From: Brachypterus glaber
Taxonomy: Eukaryota; Arthropoda; Insecta; Coleoptera; Kateretidae
Assembly (NCBI GenBank): GCA_958510825.1
Contig: OY294047.1
Location: forward strand, 40,501,229-40,565,228
Direction: 5' to 3'
Length of the DNA: 64,000 bases
Below the pieces are notes generated by a model that was not told the DNA's origin, searched no databases, and was given only the letters and a program-made list of their open reading frames with translations. This document shows, in pieces, positions 46,166 to 57,203 of this stretch (positions are counted from its first letter, which is position 1; the number at the start of each line of letters is the position of its first letter). A program made the position numbers and the translations under genes.

Positions 46166-46387
46166 AAAAAAACCCGACTGACAAACAAAAAAGTATAACT
46201 AAAAATAAAATTATATAGTAACCGTCCCAGCCGGAGGCCTATTCTGCCTTCATATTATTAAAGAATTTGTATATTTAAATTAAATTTAAAGATTTGTATC
46301 ATTATTATCATATTTAGGATTAGCCCCCGACTGCGGCGGTTACTATATTGTTTTATACTTTTAAGTTTATCAGTCAGGTGTTTTTTT
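46166..46387. repeat. Inverted repeat with CCGACTG and GTAACCG blocks
   Basis: AAAAAAACCCGACTGAC...AGTATAA...ATATAGTAACCG on the left is mirrored on the right by CGGTTACTATAT...TTATACTTTT...CAGTCAGGTGTTTTTTT. Arms are about 65 bp with mismatches and small indels. MITE-like. It directly precedes the hammerhead-like tandem repeat. Confidence 0.7.
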
Positions 46388-46411
46388 AACCGTTTATAAA
46401 CGTTTTTTTTA

Positions 46412-46965
46412 TTTAACGCTGATGAATACAGATAATATACTTGAATCATGTACAAATACAGCTATAATAACTAATATTATGGGACCAAGACCTATCTCTC
46501 GATATCTTATTTATAATAACTGAACCAGTTTTTATTGGTATTTATTAATCTATGATGATAGCAGCCCAAATAGGCGAAACATGTACTTTTATATAATCTA
46601 TTTCACCAGCGATATCAAATGATTTAACACATCAATTGTCAAATTCGGATTAGGCATTTAGGCTGTAGAGCAAATATCTTATTTTATGCTCATGATAAAT
46701 CGAATATAGACGAAACGTGGGCAAATACATCTATAACTTTAATAACTACTATGGGACTTATGGAACGAAAACGTATCGTTCAATACCTCATTCATAAAAA
46801 TCGTATGAGTTTTACATTGTTGCTTTTTATAAATCCCTGATGATGACAGCCAAAATAGGCGAAACTTGGACTTTTTATATAGCCTATGTCACCCACGGTC
46901 TTAAGACTAATCGTTTGACACCTCAATTGTCTAATTCGGTTCAGGCGTTTAGGCTGTACACATAC
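46412..46965 (+). ncRNA. Tandem repeat with four hammerhead-ribozyme-like cores
   Basis: Two diverged direct units of about 275 bp (about 46412-46688 and 46689-46965) share blocks such as CAAATACAxCTATAA, ACTATGGGAC and TCAATTGTC...TTTAGGCTGTA. Each unit holds two motifs of hammerhead order, so CTGATGA-like boxes and GAAAC-like boxes alternate: CTGATGA 46419 with GAATC 46443; TGATGA 46553 with GAAAC 46576; CTCATGA 46689 with GAAAC 46712; CTGATGA 46837 with GAAAC 46861. The spacing is 133-149 bp. Only the last has both conserved boxes intact, with a GCC/GGC stem II. Tandem hammerheads are known in Penelope-like element ends, retrozymes and some satellites. Activity is unproven. Confidence 0.5.
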
Positions 46966-47463
46966 ATACATAGACTGTTCAACACATTACACTCCTTTTT
47001 TGGTCAATCGGGTAAAAACTATCGAGTTTTAAATATTGTTTGTTTTGGTTCCGCAGCAAGTAAATATTATGTTTGTTCCGCCTGAAAGTCAGTGCAGTTA
47101 ATTCCTAATGAAAGTGTTAATCCTTTCTTATTATATTCGTCGCTCGTTGTGTTGCTTTTGTTGTTGTTTTTTTATTCTGGAAAGTCTTTGTGGCATCGCG
47201 TAGTCAACGTTTGTTGTTAATTACAATTACAGTCCTTTTTTAATACAGTCATAAAGTGTCGTTCAAATACCCAATAAAATATGTGTAGCAAAAAATCAGA
47301 TTTTTAAAATTAAATTTTTTTTTAGCCACACTGTAAAAAGCAAAACTGAATATTCAGTTAAAAATGGATAAGAAGTTAGTATCATATATAATATAATCTA
47401 TATATAACAATTGTAAAATAATTTTTGTTAAAAACACATGTCTGTCACTGAATATTAATGTAT
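46966..47463. other. Flank between the tandem repeat and the palindromic element
   Basis: AT-rich sequence with no recognised feature. It forms the left flank of the first large palindromic element. Confidence 0.4.
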
Positions 47464-49682
47464 TAGTCTAAGAGCCCATGGCCGGCTACCTGTATGTATT
47501 TGACCAGACCTGAGTTTTAGTACGTTAAGGCCCCTATACCTACCATACATAAGTAGGGGACTCACTAAGCTCAAAGTGGTGGACGCGTCGAGCGCTCAGG
47601 TAAGACAGGTATCGATTTTTGACTAATTTTAAATCCATTTGACCACGTCTGCCGTTTTAAAATTTGAAAATATATTATTATTACTATCGGAAAATAAGAA
47701 TGGCAGACCATTATCGCGCATTTTACTTTGTGGCAGACAATTTTGAAAATGCTAAAAAAAATAAAATTTTGAAAGTATTTGACCAGATCTGCCATTGATA
47801 TATTTTATTTATTATAGTCTTAAAAACTTATATTGAACACGGCAGACGTCTACATTGCGTGCACACATCAACAAATAATAAAATCTTAGCTACTATCCGA
47901 CCAGATGGTTGGCACAGACTTTATACAGCTATCTCTCTTCTTTTTCCTATGTATTACTATTGTACTCATTCTAGCCTATAGTATGTTCTCTTACAGTTAT
48001 ATTACTAGCATTCGAATAATGGAGGGTTTATACCTGGAAGGGCCTTGTAACAACCTCAACGTAACGGCTCACTATGGGACGAACCGGGCCGTAAGCCGGA
48101 CATCATACTTTTCTTGAAAACGATAACTGGGATTTTGAAAAAATTTGGTATGCAGCCATTTTTAGGTACGACAAAACATTTTAACTAGGTTTCGTTTTTG
48201 GGAAAAAATCTGGAAATCTGGAAAATCTGGAAAACTTAAAAAAAATTAAATTTATTTTTCTTTTATATGGTTAATTACCGTTTAGTGTACAAAAAAGATA
48301 TTTAGCTATGTATTTAATACGGTTTGGAAAAAATCTCCAAAATGTGTGTATCTTGTAAAATTATAATTTTAGCTAATAAATTTGGCATTTTCGAGAAAAA
48401 GTAAAACATTTAGCCAAGTATTGAGTATGAAAAAAGTCCAAACGAAAATAAAATAAAGCAGCACTATGTATTTTATAAAATTCACGAAACACGAGGTATC
48501 TGTATGAACGTTCACAAATATACTGAAAACATCAGGCAATGGAACGAACCGGGCCATAGGTTGGACATCGGGTAAAAAACAAAAATTCAAAAATATGGGT
48601 TTAAATTTGGTTTTATTATATTTAATCATATTATACATTGAGTGCAGGCAAAATTTTCATGTATAATTAAGGTTAGCCAGAAAAATTAGCGCTTATATAG
48701 ATGTCTAAATTATGCTTACGAAAATTTGTAGTCTTTTTTTTTCTTATCATACATTATAATCTTTTCCTATTGCGTAATAATAACATTAAAGTGTATTATA
48801 AAAAAAATAAAATATTATGTACATCTCCTATTTTTTGTTTTATCGATTTTTTTTTAATTTTCCGACATTTAAATGTTTTTCGTTAAAGTCCCGCAAAGTC
48901 CCGCAAATTTGTTATTACTACAATATAGTGGACTAAGTAAGGAAAAAAATGATGTAGAGATCAGACCCCAGAACCCCTTTAATTTAAATTTTTGTGTTAA
49001 AAAACAACTAAAAAAAAATTACATTTTACATAGACTTTTACAGATATTCTTTGTGGTGGATAAATTTATTGGGAAATTACGTTATTATACTATTCACAGC
49101 CCGTAAGCGTCTGTTCATCCGCCCGTCTGTCCGTGCCATGTCACTTTTTTGTGGACAAGATAACTCAAGAACGAATAATCCGATCGACTCAAAATTTTCA
49201 GGAAAAATCAAGTTCTATCAGGGGATGATCCCTATTGTTTTTTTTAATAATCCCCCCGATTTTTTTTGAATTTTTTTTTCGAAAAAATGCTTTTTTTTGA
49301 AAAAATATTTTTTTTTTAATTTTTTTTTCGAAATTTTTCGACAATTTTTTCATACTCAATACTTGGCTAAATGTTTTACTTTTTCTCGAAAATGCCAAAT
49401 TTATTAGCTAAAATTATAATTTTACAAGATACACACATTTTGGAGATTTTTTCCAAACCGTATTAAATACATAGCTAAATATCTTTTTTTGTACACTAAA
49501 TGGTAATTAACCATATAAAAGAAAAATAAATTTATTTTTTTTTAAGTTTTCCAGATTTTCCAGATTTCCAGATTTTTTCCCAAAACGAAACCTAGTTAAA
49601 ATGTTTTGTCGTACCTAAAAATGGCTGCATACCAAATTTTATCAAAATCCCAGTTATCGTTTTCAAGAAAAGTATGATGTCC
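47464..49682. mobile_element. Long-inverted-repeat element, copy A, cut by assembly gap
   Basis: Starts TAGTCTAAGAGCCCATGG and is nearly identical to 50218-52435, with only a few single-base changes and A-run indels. The left arm (47464-48435) is mirrored from about 49346 up to the gap at 49683, where the right arm is cut off after about 337 bp. Both copies share an arm-specific difference (GAAAAAATTTGG on the left, the complement of GATAAAATTTGG on the right), so the element was copied as a unit. Open frames in it, including a 70-residue frame at 47905 with one hydrophobic segment, have no recognised domain. Confidence 0.85.
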
Positions 49683-49882
49683 NNNNNNNNNNNNNNNNNN
49701 NNNNNNNNNNNNNNNNNNNNNNNNNNNNNNNNNNNNNNNNNNNNNNNNNNNNNNNNNNNNNNNNNNNNNNNNNNNNNNNNNNNNNNNNNNNNNNNNNNNN
49801 NNNNNNNNNNNNNNNNNNNNNNNNNNNNNNNNNNNNNNNNNNNNNNNNNNNNNNNNNNNNNNNNNNNNNNNNNNNNNNNNNN
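49683..49882. other. Assembly gap (200 N)
   Basis: Exactly 200 Ns, a conventional placeholder length, inside the right arm of the first palindromic element. The true length is unknown. Confidence 1.
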
Positions 49883-50217
49883 TTAAAAAAGGGATTTAGT
49901 TTGGATAATTATTTATATAAAAAAAACACAATTTTTCAACAAAAAAAATCTGTCCGTAAATTTTTTGACCACGATACCTCGAGAACGCTTCGAGTTAAAG
50001 ACTTTAGACTTATCAAAAATTCTCGGCTGGTAAAAACTGGACTGGAATAAGGAGGCAAAACTACTTTTTTTTCAAAAAATAAAATTTTTCGAAAAATGTG
50101 TTGAAAAAAAAATTCTATTGTATATTGTTTTTTCTTTTGCAAATTTAAACAAATAAATTTAAAAATGGGAGAAAGTGGACCGTTCTTTCCCCATAACGTC
50201 GCCTGATACTTTCTTAT
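49883..50217. repeat. Fragment related to the piggyBac-type MITE interior
   Basis: CTGTCCGTAAATTTTTTGAC then ACGATACCTCGAGAACGCTT, CTTATCAAAA and a later GGxGGxAAAACT follow the order seen inside 28275-28726 (TTTTTGACCACGATAACTT, GAACGCTT, CTTATCAAAAG). It is the immediate left flank of the complete palindromic element. Confidence 0.6.
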
Positions 50218-53070
50218 TAGTCTAAGAGCCCATGGCCGGCTACCTGTATGTATTTGACCAGACCTGAGTTTTTGTACGTTAAGGCCCCTATACCTACCAT
50301 ACATAAGTAGGGGACTCACTAAGCTCAAAGTGGTGGACGCGTCGAGCGCTCAGGTAAGACAGGTATCGATTTTTGACTAATTTTAAATCCATTTGACCAC
50401 GTCTGCCGTTTTAAAATTTGAAAATATATTATTATTACTATCGGAAAATAAGAATGGCAGACCATTATCGCGCATTTTACTTTGTGGCAGACAATTTTGA
50501 AAATGCTAAAAAAATAAAATTTTGAAAGTATTTGACCAGATCTGCCATTGATATATTTTATTTATTATAGTCTTAAAAACTTATATTGAACACGGCAGAC
50601 GTCTACATTGCGTGCACACATCAACAAATAATAAAATCTTAGCTACTATCCGACCAGATGGTTGGCACAGACTTTATACAGCTATCTCTCTTCTTTTTCC
50701 TATGTATTACTATTGTACTCATTCTAGCCTATAGTATGTTCTCTTACAGTTATATTACTAGCATTCGAATAATGGAGGGTTTATACCTGGAAGGGCCTTG
50801 TAACAACCCCAACGTAACGGCTCACTATGGGACGAACCGGGCCGTAAGCCGGACATCATACTTTTCTTGAAAACGATAACTGGGATTTTGAAAAAATTTG
50901 GTATGCAGCCATTTTTAGGTACGACAAAACATTTTAACTAGGTTTCGTTTTTGGGAAAAAATCTGGAAATCTGGAAAATCTGGAAAACTTAAAAAAAATT
51001 AAATTTATTTTTCTTTTATATGGTTAATTACCGTTTAGTGTACAAAAAAGATATTTAGCTATGTATTTAATACGGTTTGGAAAAAATCTCCAAAATGTGT
51101 GTATCTTGTAAAATTATAATTTTAGCTAATAAATTTGGCATTTTCGAGAAAAAGTAAAACATTTAGCCAAGTATTGAGTATGAAAAAAGTCCAAACGAAA
51201 ATAAAATAAAGCAGCACTATGTATTTTATAAAATTCACGAAACACGAGGTATCTGTATGAACGTTCACAAATATACTGAAAACATCAGGCAATGGAACGA
51301 ACCGGGCCATAGGTTGGACATCGGGTAAAAAACAAAAATTCAAAAATATGGGTTTAAATTTGGTTTTATTATATTTAATCATATTATACATTGAGTGCAG
51401 GCAAAATTTTCATGTATAATTAAGGTTAGCCAGAAAAATTAGCGCTTATATAGATGTCTAAATTATGCTTACGAAAATTTGTAGTCTTTTTTTTTCTTAT
51501 CATACATTATAATCTTTTCCTATTGCGTAATAATAACATTAAAGTGTATTATAAAAAAAATAAAATATTATGTACATCTCCTATTTTTTGTTTTATCGAT
51601 TTTTTTTTAATTTTCCGACATTTAAATGTTTTTCGTTAAAGTCCCGCAAAGTCCCGCAAATTTGTTATTACTACAATATAGTGGACTAAGTAAGGAAAAA
51701 AATGATGTAGAGATCAGACCCCAGAACCCCTTTAATTTAAATTTTTGTGTTAAAAAACAACTAAAAAAAAATTACATTTTACATAGACTTTTACAGATAT
51801 TCTTTGTGGTGGATAAATTTATTGGGAAATTACGTTATTATACTATTCACAGCCCGTAAGCGTCTGTTCATCCGCCCGTCTGTCCGTGCCATGTCACTTT
51901 TTTGTGGACAAGATAACTCAAGAACGAATAATCCGATCGACTCAAAATTTTCAGGAAAAATCAAGTTCTATCAGGGGATGATCCCTATTGTTTTTTTTAA
52001 TAATCCCCCCGATTTTTTTTGAATTTTTTTTTCGAAAAAATGCTTTTTTTTGAAAAAATATTTTTTTTTTAATTTTTTTTTCGAAATTTTTCGACAATTT
52101 TTTCATACTCAATACTTGGCTAAATGTTTTACTTTTTCTCGAAAATGCCAAATTTATTAGCTAAAATTATAATTTTACAAGATACACACATTTTGGAGAT
52201 TTTTTCCAAACCGTATTAAATACATAGCTAAATATCTTTTTTTGTACACTAAATGGTAATTAACCATATAAAAGAAAAATAAATTTATTTTTTTTTAAGT
52301 TTTCCAGATTTTCCAGATTTCCAGATTTTTTCCCAAAAACGAAACCTAGTTAAAATGTTTTGTCGTACCTAAAAATGGCTGCATACCAAATTTTATCAAA
52401 ATCCCAGTTATCGTTTTCAAGAAAAGTATGATGTCCGGCTTACGGCCCGGTTCGTCCCATAGTGAGCCGTTACGTTGGGGTTGTTACAAGGCCCTTCCAG
52501 GTATAAACCCTCCATTATTCGAATGCTAGTAATATAACTGTAAGAGAACATACTATAGGCTAGAATGAGTACAATAGTAATACATAGGAAAAAGAAGAGA
52601 GATAGCTGTATAAAGTCTGTGCCAACCATCTGGTCGGATAGTAGCTAAGATTTTATTATTTGTTGATGTGTGCACGCAATGTAGACGTCTGCCGTGTTCA
52701 ATATAAGTTTTTAAGACTATAATAAATAAAATATATCAATGGCAGATCTGGTCAAATACTTTCAAAATTTTATTTTTTTTAGCATTTTCAAAATTGTCTG
52801 CCACAAAGTAAAATGCGCGATAATGGTCTGCCATTCTTATTTTCCGATAGTAATAATAATATATTTTCAAATTTTAAAACGGCAGACGTGGTCAAATGGA
52901 TTTAAAATTAGTCAAAAATCGATACCTGTCTTACCTGAGCGCTCGACGCGTCCACCACTTTGAGCTTAGTGAGTCCCCTACTTATGTATGGTAGGTATAG
53001 GGGCCTTAACGTACAAAAACTCAGGTCTGGTCAAATACATACAGGTAGCCGGCCATGGGCTCTTAGACTA
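50218..53070. mobile_element. 2.85-kb foldback-like element with about 970-bp inverted arms, complete copy
   Basis: Begins TAGTCTAAGAGCCCATGG and ends with its exact complement CCATGGGCTCTTAGACTA. Arms 50218-51189 and about 52099-53070 are inverted copies with very few differences. They enclose about 910 bp of AT-rich, mostly noncoding sequence, which carries the TCTGTCCGT ... GATAACTCAAGAACG module at 51879-51926. TAT lies outside both ends (50215-50217 and 53071-53073), fitting a TAT or TA target duplication. Motifs of the type GACCAGAYCTGCC recur in the outer 450 bp of each arm. No transposase is recognisable, so it is probably mobilised in trans. Confidence 0.85.
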
Positions 53071-53073
53071 TAT

Positions 53074-53800
53074 GTGACTTTAAATCTAGTTTTTACAAAA
53101 ACTAGAATAAATTTTTAACGAAAATTTTTCAAACGAAAACTTTTTAATATATCATATTTAGATTTGTTTAGAATAAAATATGGCGTAGGTGTATACTATA
53201 TTTAGTATATATAGCCGAACTTAATTTTAAAACATTATTGAGACAGATATCACCTGTTGAGTTTTAAATGAATATTTATAAAAGAAACGTCTAAAATATA
53301 TTTGTTGCATTTTATTTAAATCCATGGAAAATAGGTATAATTTGATTCTTATGAAATTAATTTTATTTAAAAAAATTCTTTTTTATTCTAGAGACGTCCT
53401 GTAGTACTCTTCGCTGGAAAAGTGCTGGCTAATATTAAATATCTGAAGTCACTTTTTCTGGGCTTACGTTGGTTCAAAGTAAGCCCATATCTGAAAGTTA
53501 TTTCGTTTTCAAGTCACTGAATATATTTTTTAAAATTAGAATTTCATAAGAAAGTTATGTCTGATTTTATGTCTAAGTAAAAAAAATAATATATGATTTT
53601 TTTTTATAAAAACTCATTTTCGATGAAAAATTATAGTAAAATATTGTATAATATTTGCTTCAAATCCTCCTTACGAATTGGCCAATTAATATTATGGGTG
53701 AGATTTTACGAGGTTATTAATATTTTACGGTTGAGAATCTCGCGACCGCTTAAATAAAGGACGATCGGAAAAACAAAACAACTAAAAATAGAGAAATTCT
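53074..53800. other. AT-rich stretch with one hairpin
   Basis: No gene. TGGGCTTAC and GTAAGCCCA (53459-53487) form a 9-bp stem with an 11-nt loop. Confidence 0.45.
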
Positions 53801-53809
53801 GTATCCCTA

Positions 53810-54307
53810 TAGGGCAGGCCCGTAGTGACTATGCATTTATAATCGCCCTGCAGAAGTTTTAATTTGCGCATTTTTAGTCCATATTTTGGATACTCAGAAA
53901 GTGAAATTTTCTGTTTTACTTTTCTCGTGAATGGTTGCCCCCACTGTGTTACATAAAAAGTATCTTTTTTATGTATTTTTAATTAGACATTTGGATCTTA
54001 TTTTATAAGAGATAAAAAAGTCTGGGGCAAAAAAGTGATATCGCGCCGCCATTGTGCACGTCCCTGGTTAAAATTACTAACAAAAATTACAAAAAATGAT
54101 AGCCTTTATCAATATTAAGGTATGTGCAAAAACTCGTTACTGTGCTTCATAGGGTTCCAGAGATATCAAATAAAAACAACTTTTTAGATGTACCCGCAGC
54201 TACCTTAGGGATCATTTCTGGACCAACCTTTATAATAACTCATATTATTTTAATGTAGAATCACCCCTCAAAATTCTCGGACTTATTTCTGAATAACCCT
54301 GTATAGT
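53810..54307 (-). mobile_element. Reverse-oriented arm of the ACAGGGTG palindromic family
   Basis: Read on the minus strand it starts TATACAGGGTTATTCAGAAA, continues GGGGTGATTCTAC, and keeps the arm order also seen at 44385 (including AAAATAAGATCCAAATGTC and the AAAAGTA...CACAGT block). Only one arm is present. Confidence 0.65.
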
Positions 54308-54383
54308 AGTCCTTTTTTGACAGCCGCGGATAAATAACCAAACGATTAATGCCCACAGAATCTGTGAAACGAGTAACATAAGT

Positions 54384-54525
54384 GCCTATTCACAGGCTCG
54401 CATAAGAACATAATACATAACAATGCGATGCCATGATTGGCTTGATGTGCCGCCACGTATCTTGTAAGCCAATCACGACATAGCATTCTTTTGTTTTATG
54501 TTCGTATGCAAGCTGCTGGATAGGC
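54384..54525. mobile_element. 142-bp hairpin MITE
   Basis: GCCTATTCACAGGCTCGCAT on the left pairs with the right end ATGCAAGCTGCTGGATAGGC. Pairing continues through GAACATAA and TGATTGGCTT/AAGCCAATCA to a central loop of about 20 bp. A partial copy lies at 1283-1388. Confidence 0.8.
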
Positions 54526-55239
54526 CTTAATCTGTGAAAGACAAGAGCTAATTTCAGTCGTTTGGATTTTTTGCTTAGTTCTACACTTAAATGTTATTTT
54601 GCTAATTTTAGGGTCCTAGAAGGTGGATTATTTCAGATCATGTTAATTAAACTGGCATTGCGAAATAGTATATTACATAACAAGTGTGGAAAGTGACATA
54701 TTTCACGCGAGTGGGAAGGTTTACGAACGAGCCGTCAGGCGAGTGAGGAAACCCCACGAGTTATGTACACTATCCCTACGGTCCCGAAAAAAAAAAAGTT
54801 TCTTAATTTAATATTTTCTAATTTTTATTACTTATTCAAAGAATTTTTGAGAAAAGCATACGAAGCAAAAAATAGCATATAAATTTATTTATTTTAAACA
54901 GTAAATATGATTTTCTTTTACTTTTAGTTTTCTTGGTTTGATTTGGAGATATGATTTTCTTTTAATTTTACTTTTCTTGTTTTTTTAATTTAATACAATA
55001 TTATATTATTATATTACCTAGCTGTTTAATTGGTTGCCTATAACGCAAGCTTCTTGTGTAAATCAAGGCAAAATTGACAGTTTGCTAATTAAATTAGATT
55101 TTTTTAGATATGTTCCCATATAAAACAGTAATATTGTACTGTTTTACAATTTAATAAGAAGAGACCATGTATTTTGATGTTTTTTATGAAATGTAAGGTA
55201 ACTAAATCAAAAATTAAGTAATTTTTATAAAATCTAGAC

Positions 55240-55572
55240 ACAAATAAAACATCCCAAGTTATATCTTTGGTCAAACTAGTAAGGTTTGATATACGGGAAC
55301 TTTATGCCTTTAAAGCTATAACTTGGACTTGTAATAATATACAGGCAAACAGACAAACACGAAATATTACAACACGTTCAATAACTAATGAACACATAAA
55401 CGTGCCACTGTATAAAAAGTCATTTTTACAAAGATTTATTTTTTATTTGGGACCAAAACTGTACAATCCACTTCCTGTTCGTATTAAGAATACTACTAAT
55501 CAAAATAGGTTAAAGCGGGAATTAAAAATATATGTAAAACAAAACAGTTATAATATTAAAAGACTGTTTTAA
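55240..55572 (+). pseudogene. Nested LINE fragment: C-terminal RT tail
   Basis: The frame runs NKTSQVISLVKLVRFDIREL onward to a TAA at 55570-55572. It includes RQTRNITTRS and YLGPKLYNPLPVRIKNTTNQ, the C-terminal pattern (xxGPKLYNxLPxxIK) of Jockey/CR1-type ORF2. The 5' end coincides with the break in the surrounding repeat, so this is a 5'-truncated insertion. It is unlike the 14.7-kb and 31-kb fragments in sequence and so belongs to another LINE subfamily. Confidence 0.8.
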
Positions 55573-55618
55573 ATAATGTTTGGTTTATTTAACTTTCTAT
55601 ATATTTCTCATTTTATTT

Positions 55619-55735
55619 CTCTCTCTTTCTCTCTCTCTCTCTCTCACTCTCACTCTCTCTCTCTCTCTTTTTCTCTCTCTCTCTCTCTCTCTCTCTATTT
55701 ATCTTTCTCTCTCTATTTCCCTATTTCTCTATTAT
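55619..55735 (+). repeat. (CT)n microsatellite in the LINE 3' UTR
   Basis: Long imperfect CT run with CA and TTT interruptions. The UTR continues to about 55905 and ends in ATATATTCAAATATTCAAAT-type repeats, a likely tail. Confidence 0.9.
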
Positions 55736-56170
55736 AATATACTTTATTTTTATTTTTTTATATGTTCATGATTTTGATCACTATAAAATAAATGTTTCTT
55801 TCACGATACAGGCTAAGCCTAGTGTGAAGTTTATAATATATTTTAGATATGTAATATTTGTTAAAGTGAATAAATAAATATATATTCAAATATATTCAAA
55901 TATTACTATAGTTTCTATTTTTGACATGAAAAACAGAAATATTTTGATTGAAAAACATAAAAGATATTATAAAAGGCTAGCCTTGTATGATATCACAGCC
56001 AGCTGTGATGAAAGGTGGAAAATTACGTATAAAATGAGGTGAGCTAAGTGAAATTAGGCAAACCTACATACATAAATATCAAACTAGGGTGATATAAAAA
56101 TATCAAACTAGTGTGATATAAGGCGTTTTTGGAAGAACAAAAGAGTGTGCTAAGTTTCATTTTCATAAGG

Positions 56171-57200
56171 GATCGTAGGAAAAGTACTATTCAAGTTAAT
56201 TAACAAACCAAGAACATATTTAAAACTGTGCTTATAAGGAATTCTTTAAAATTTAAATATTAATTTATGTTAAATTATGTATCAGTCAGTCTTCTAACGT
56301 TATAACCTATGGGCATTTAGTTTTAAATGTACCAACAGATCTGTCAGGTAATAAAAATTCATTTGGAATACACAAATAAAAATTTAGTTAGACATTTAGA
56401 TATAAATTTTTAATTTTTGTTTGTAAATTTAATTTATAACATTATTTGAATCTAAAACAAGATATATATCTTTGATTGTTCGTAGGTATTTTAAATTTCA
56501 GATCAACAGACTTACCTATTTATGTTTGTTGTTTGGAGAATATTCTGGCACACTTTACCTACAAAAAACGTTTATTTATCATTATTAATAGCGAAGCTGA
56601 GCAAATTATAAAAAAATGAGAGTATTTTATCTTTGGAAGAATCTAATTCTTCTTAAGTAACTAAGTAAAAAGTTGATAATTTAATTATTAAAAAATATAT
56701 TCTAGAAAGTCAACAATGTTAACAATTCTAATGAGAAACATAAAAGGCAATATTTAATTATAATTAAATTTTTATAATTAAAGATATATGCATCATTTTA
56801 ATTAAGTGATTATTTTCATAATTACCTGTAATACTTTAATTAAGTTATTACACTTAACCTAAACACTGTAATTTAAATTTACAATGAAATGTCTAATGTC
56901 ATAATAAAATTTAAATACAGTTAAATACTGTACAACTACTAAAACTCTACCCTAAATGCTTTTATCTAGTTTTCTGTAAAATATGTATGGATACGTATGG
57001 CATAATTTAGGAATAGAGAGAAAGGGGAATGAATACCAAAATAAGGGCAATATACCTAAGATAAGTGTATAGAAGGGTGTTCGTCTTAAATGTGAAGGGG
57101 GATGTGTGATGTTAAGGTGGCCCATTATAGTTTGGACTTTTACTGAGCCAAAAATATTATTTTTCATAGAACATATTTTTGAATGTTACATTTCACTAAC
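56171..57200. other. AT-rich stretch, no gene recognised
   Basis: The minus-strand frame at 56952-57167 has no domain. A short balanced patch at 57060-57125 is not recognised. Confidence 0.4.
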
Positions 57201-57203
57201 TAC

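Larger units (their letters stand above)
54666..56170 (+). repeat. Dispersed repeat B, copy 2, interrupted by a LINE
   Basis: Matches 20064-20684 on both sides of an insertion. 54666-55235 holds the first part (TAGTATATTACATAACAAG onward). The second part resumes near 55906 with TTTTTGACATGAAAAACAG and ends near AAGGCGTTTTTGGAAGAAC. The intervening 55240-55905 is a LINE 3' end. This copy also carries the GC-rich ACGAGCCGTCAGGCGAGTG module (54728-54746). Confidence 0.8.

Noticed and set aside
46258..46455. Short minus-strand frame near the hammerhead array
   Set aside because: Covers an inverted repeat and tandem repeat. No domain.
48369..49398. Several 60-90 aa frames in the large element, duplicated at 51122-52151
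   Set aside because: AT-biased, hydrophobic or lysine-rich, no domains. Duplicated only because the element is present twice.
49674..49886. Open frame across the N run
   Set aside because: It is an artefact of translating the assembly gap.
55580..55771. Serine/leucine-rich repeat protein frame
   Set aside because: Translation of a (CT)n microsatellite in a LINE 3' UTR.
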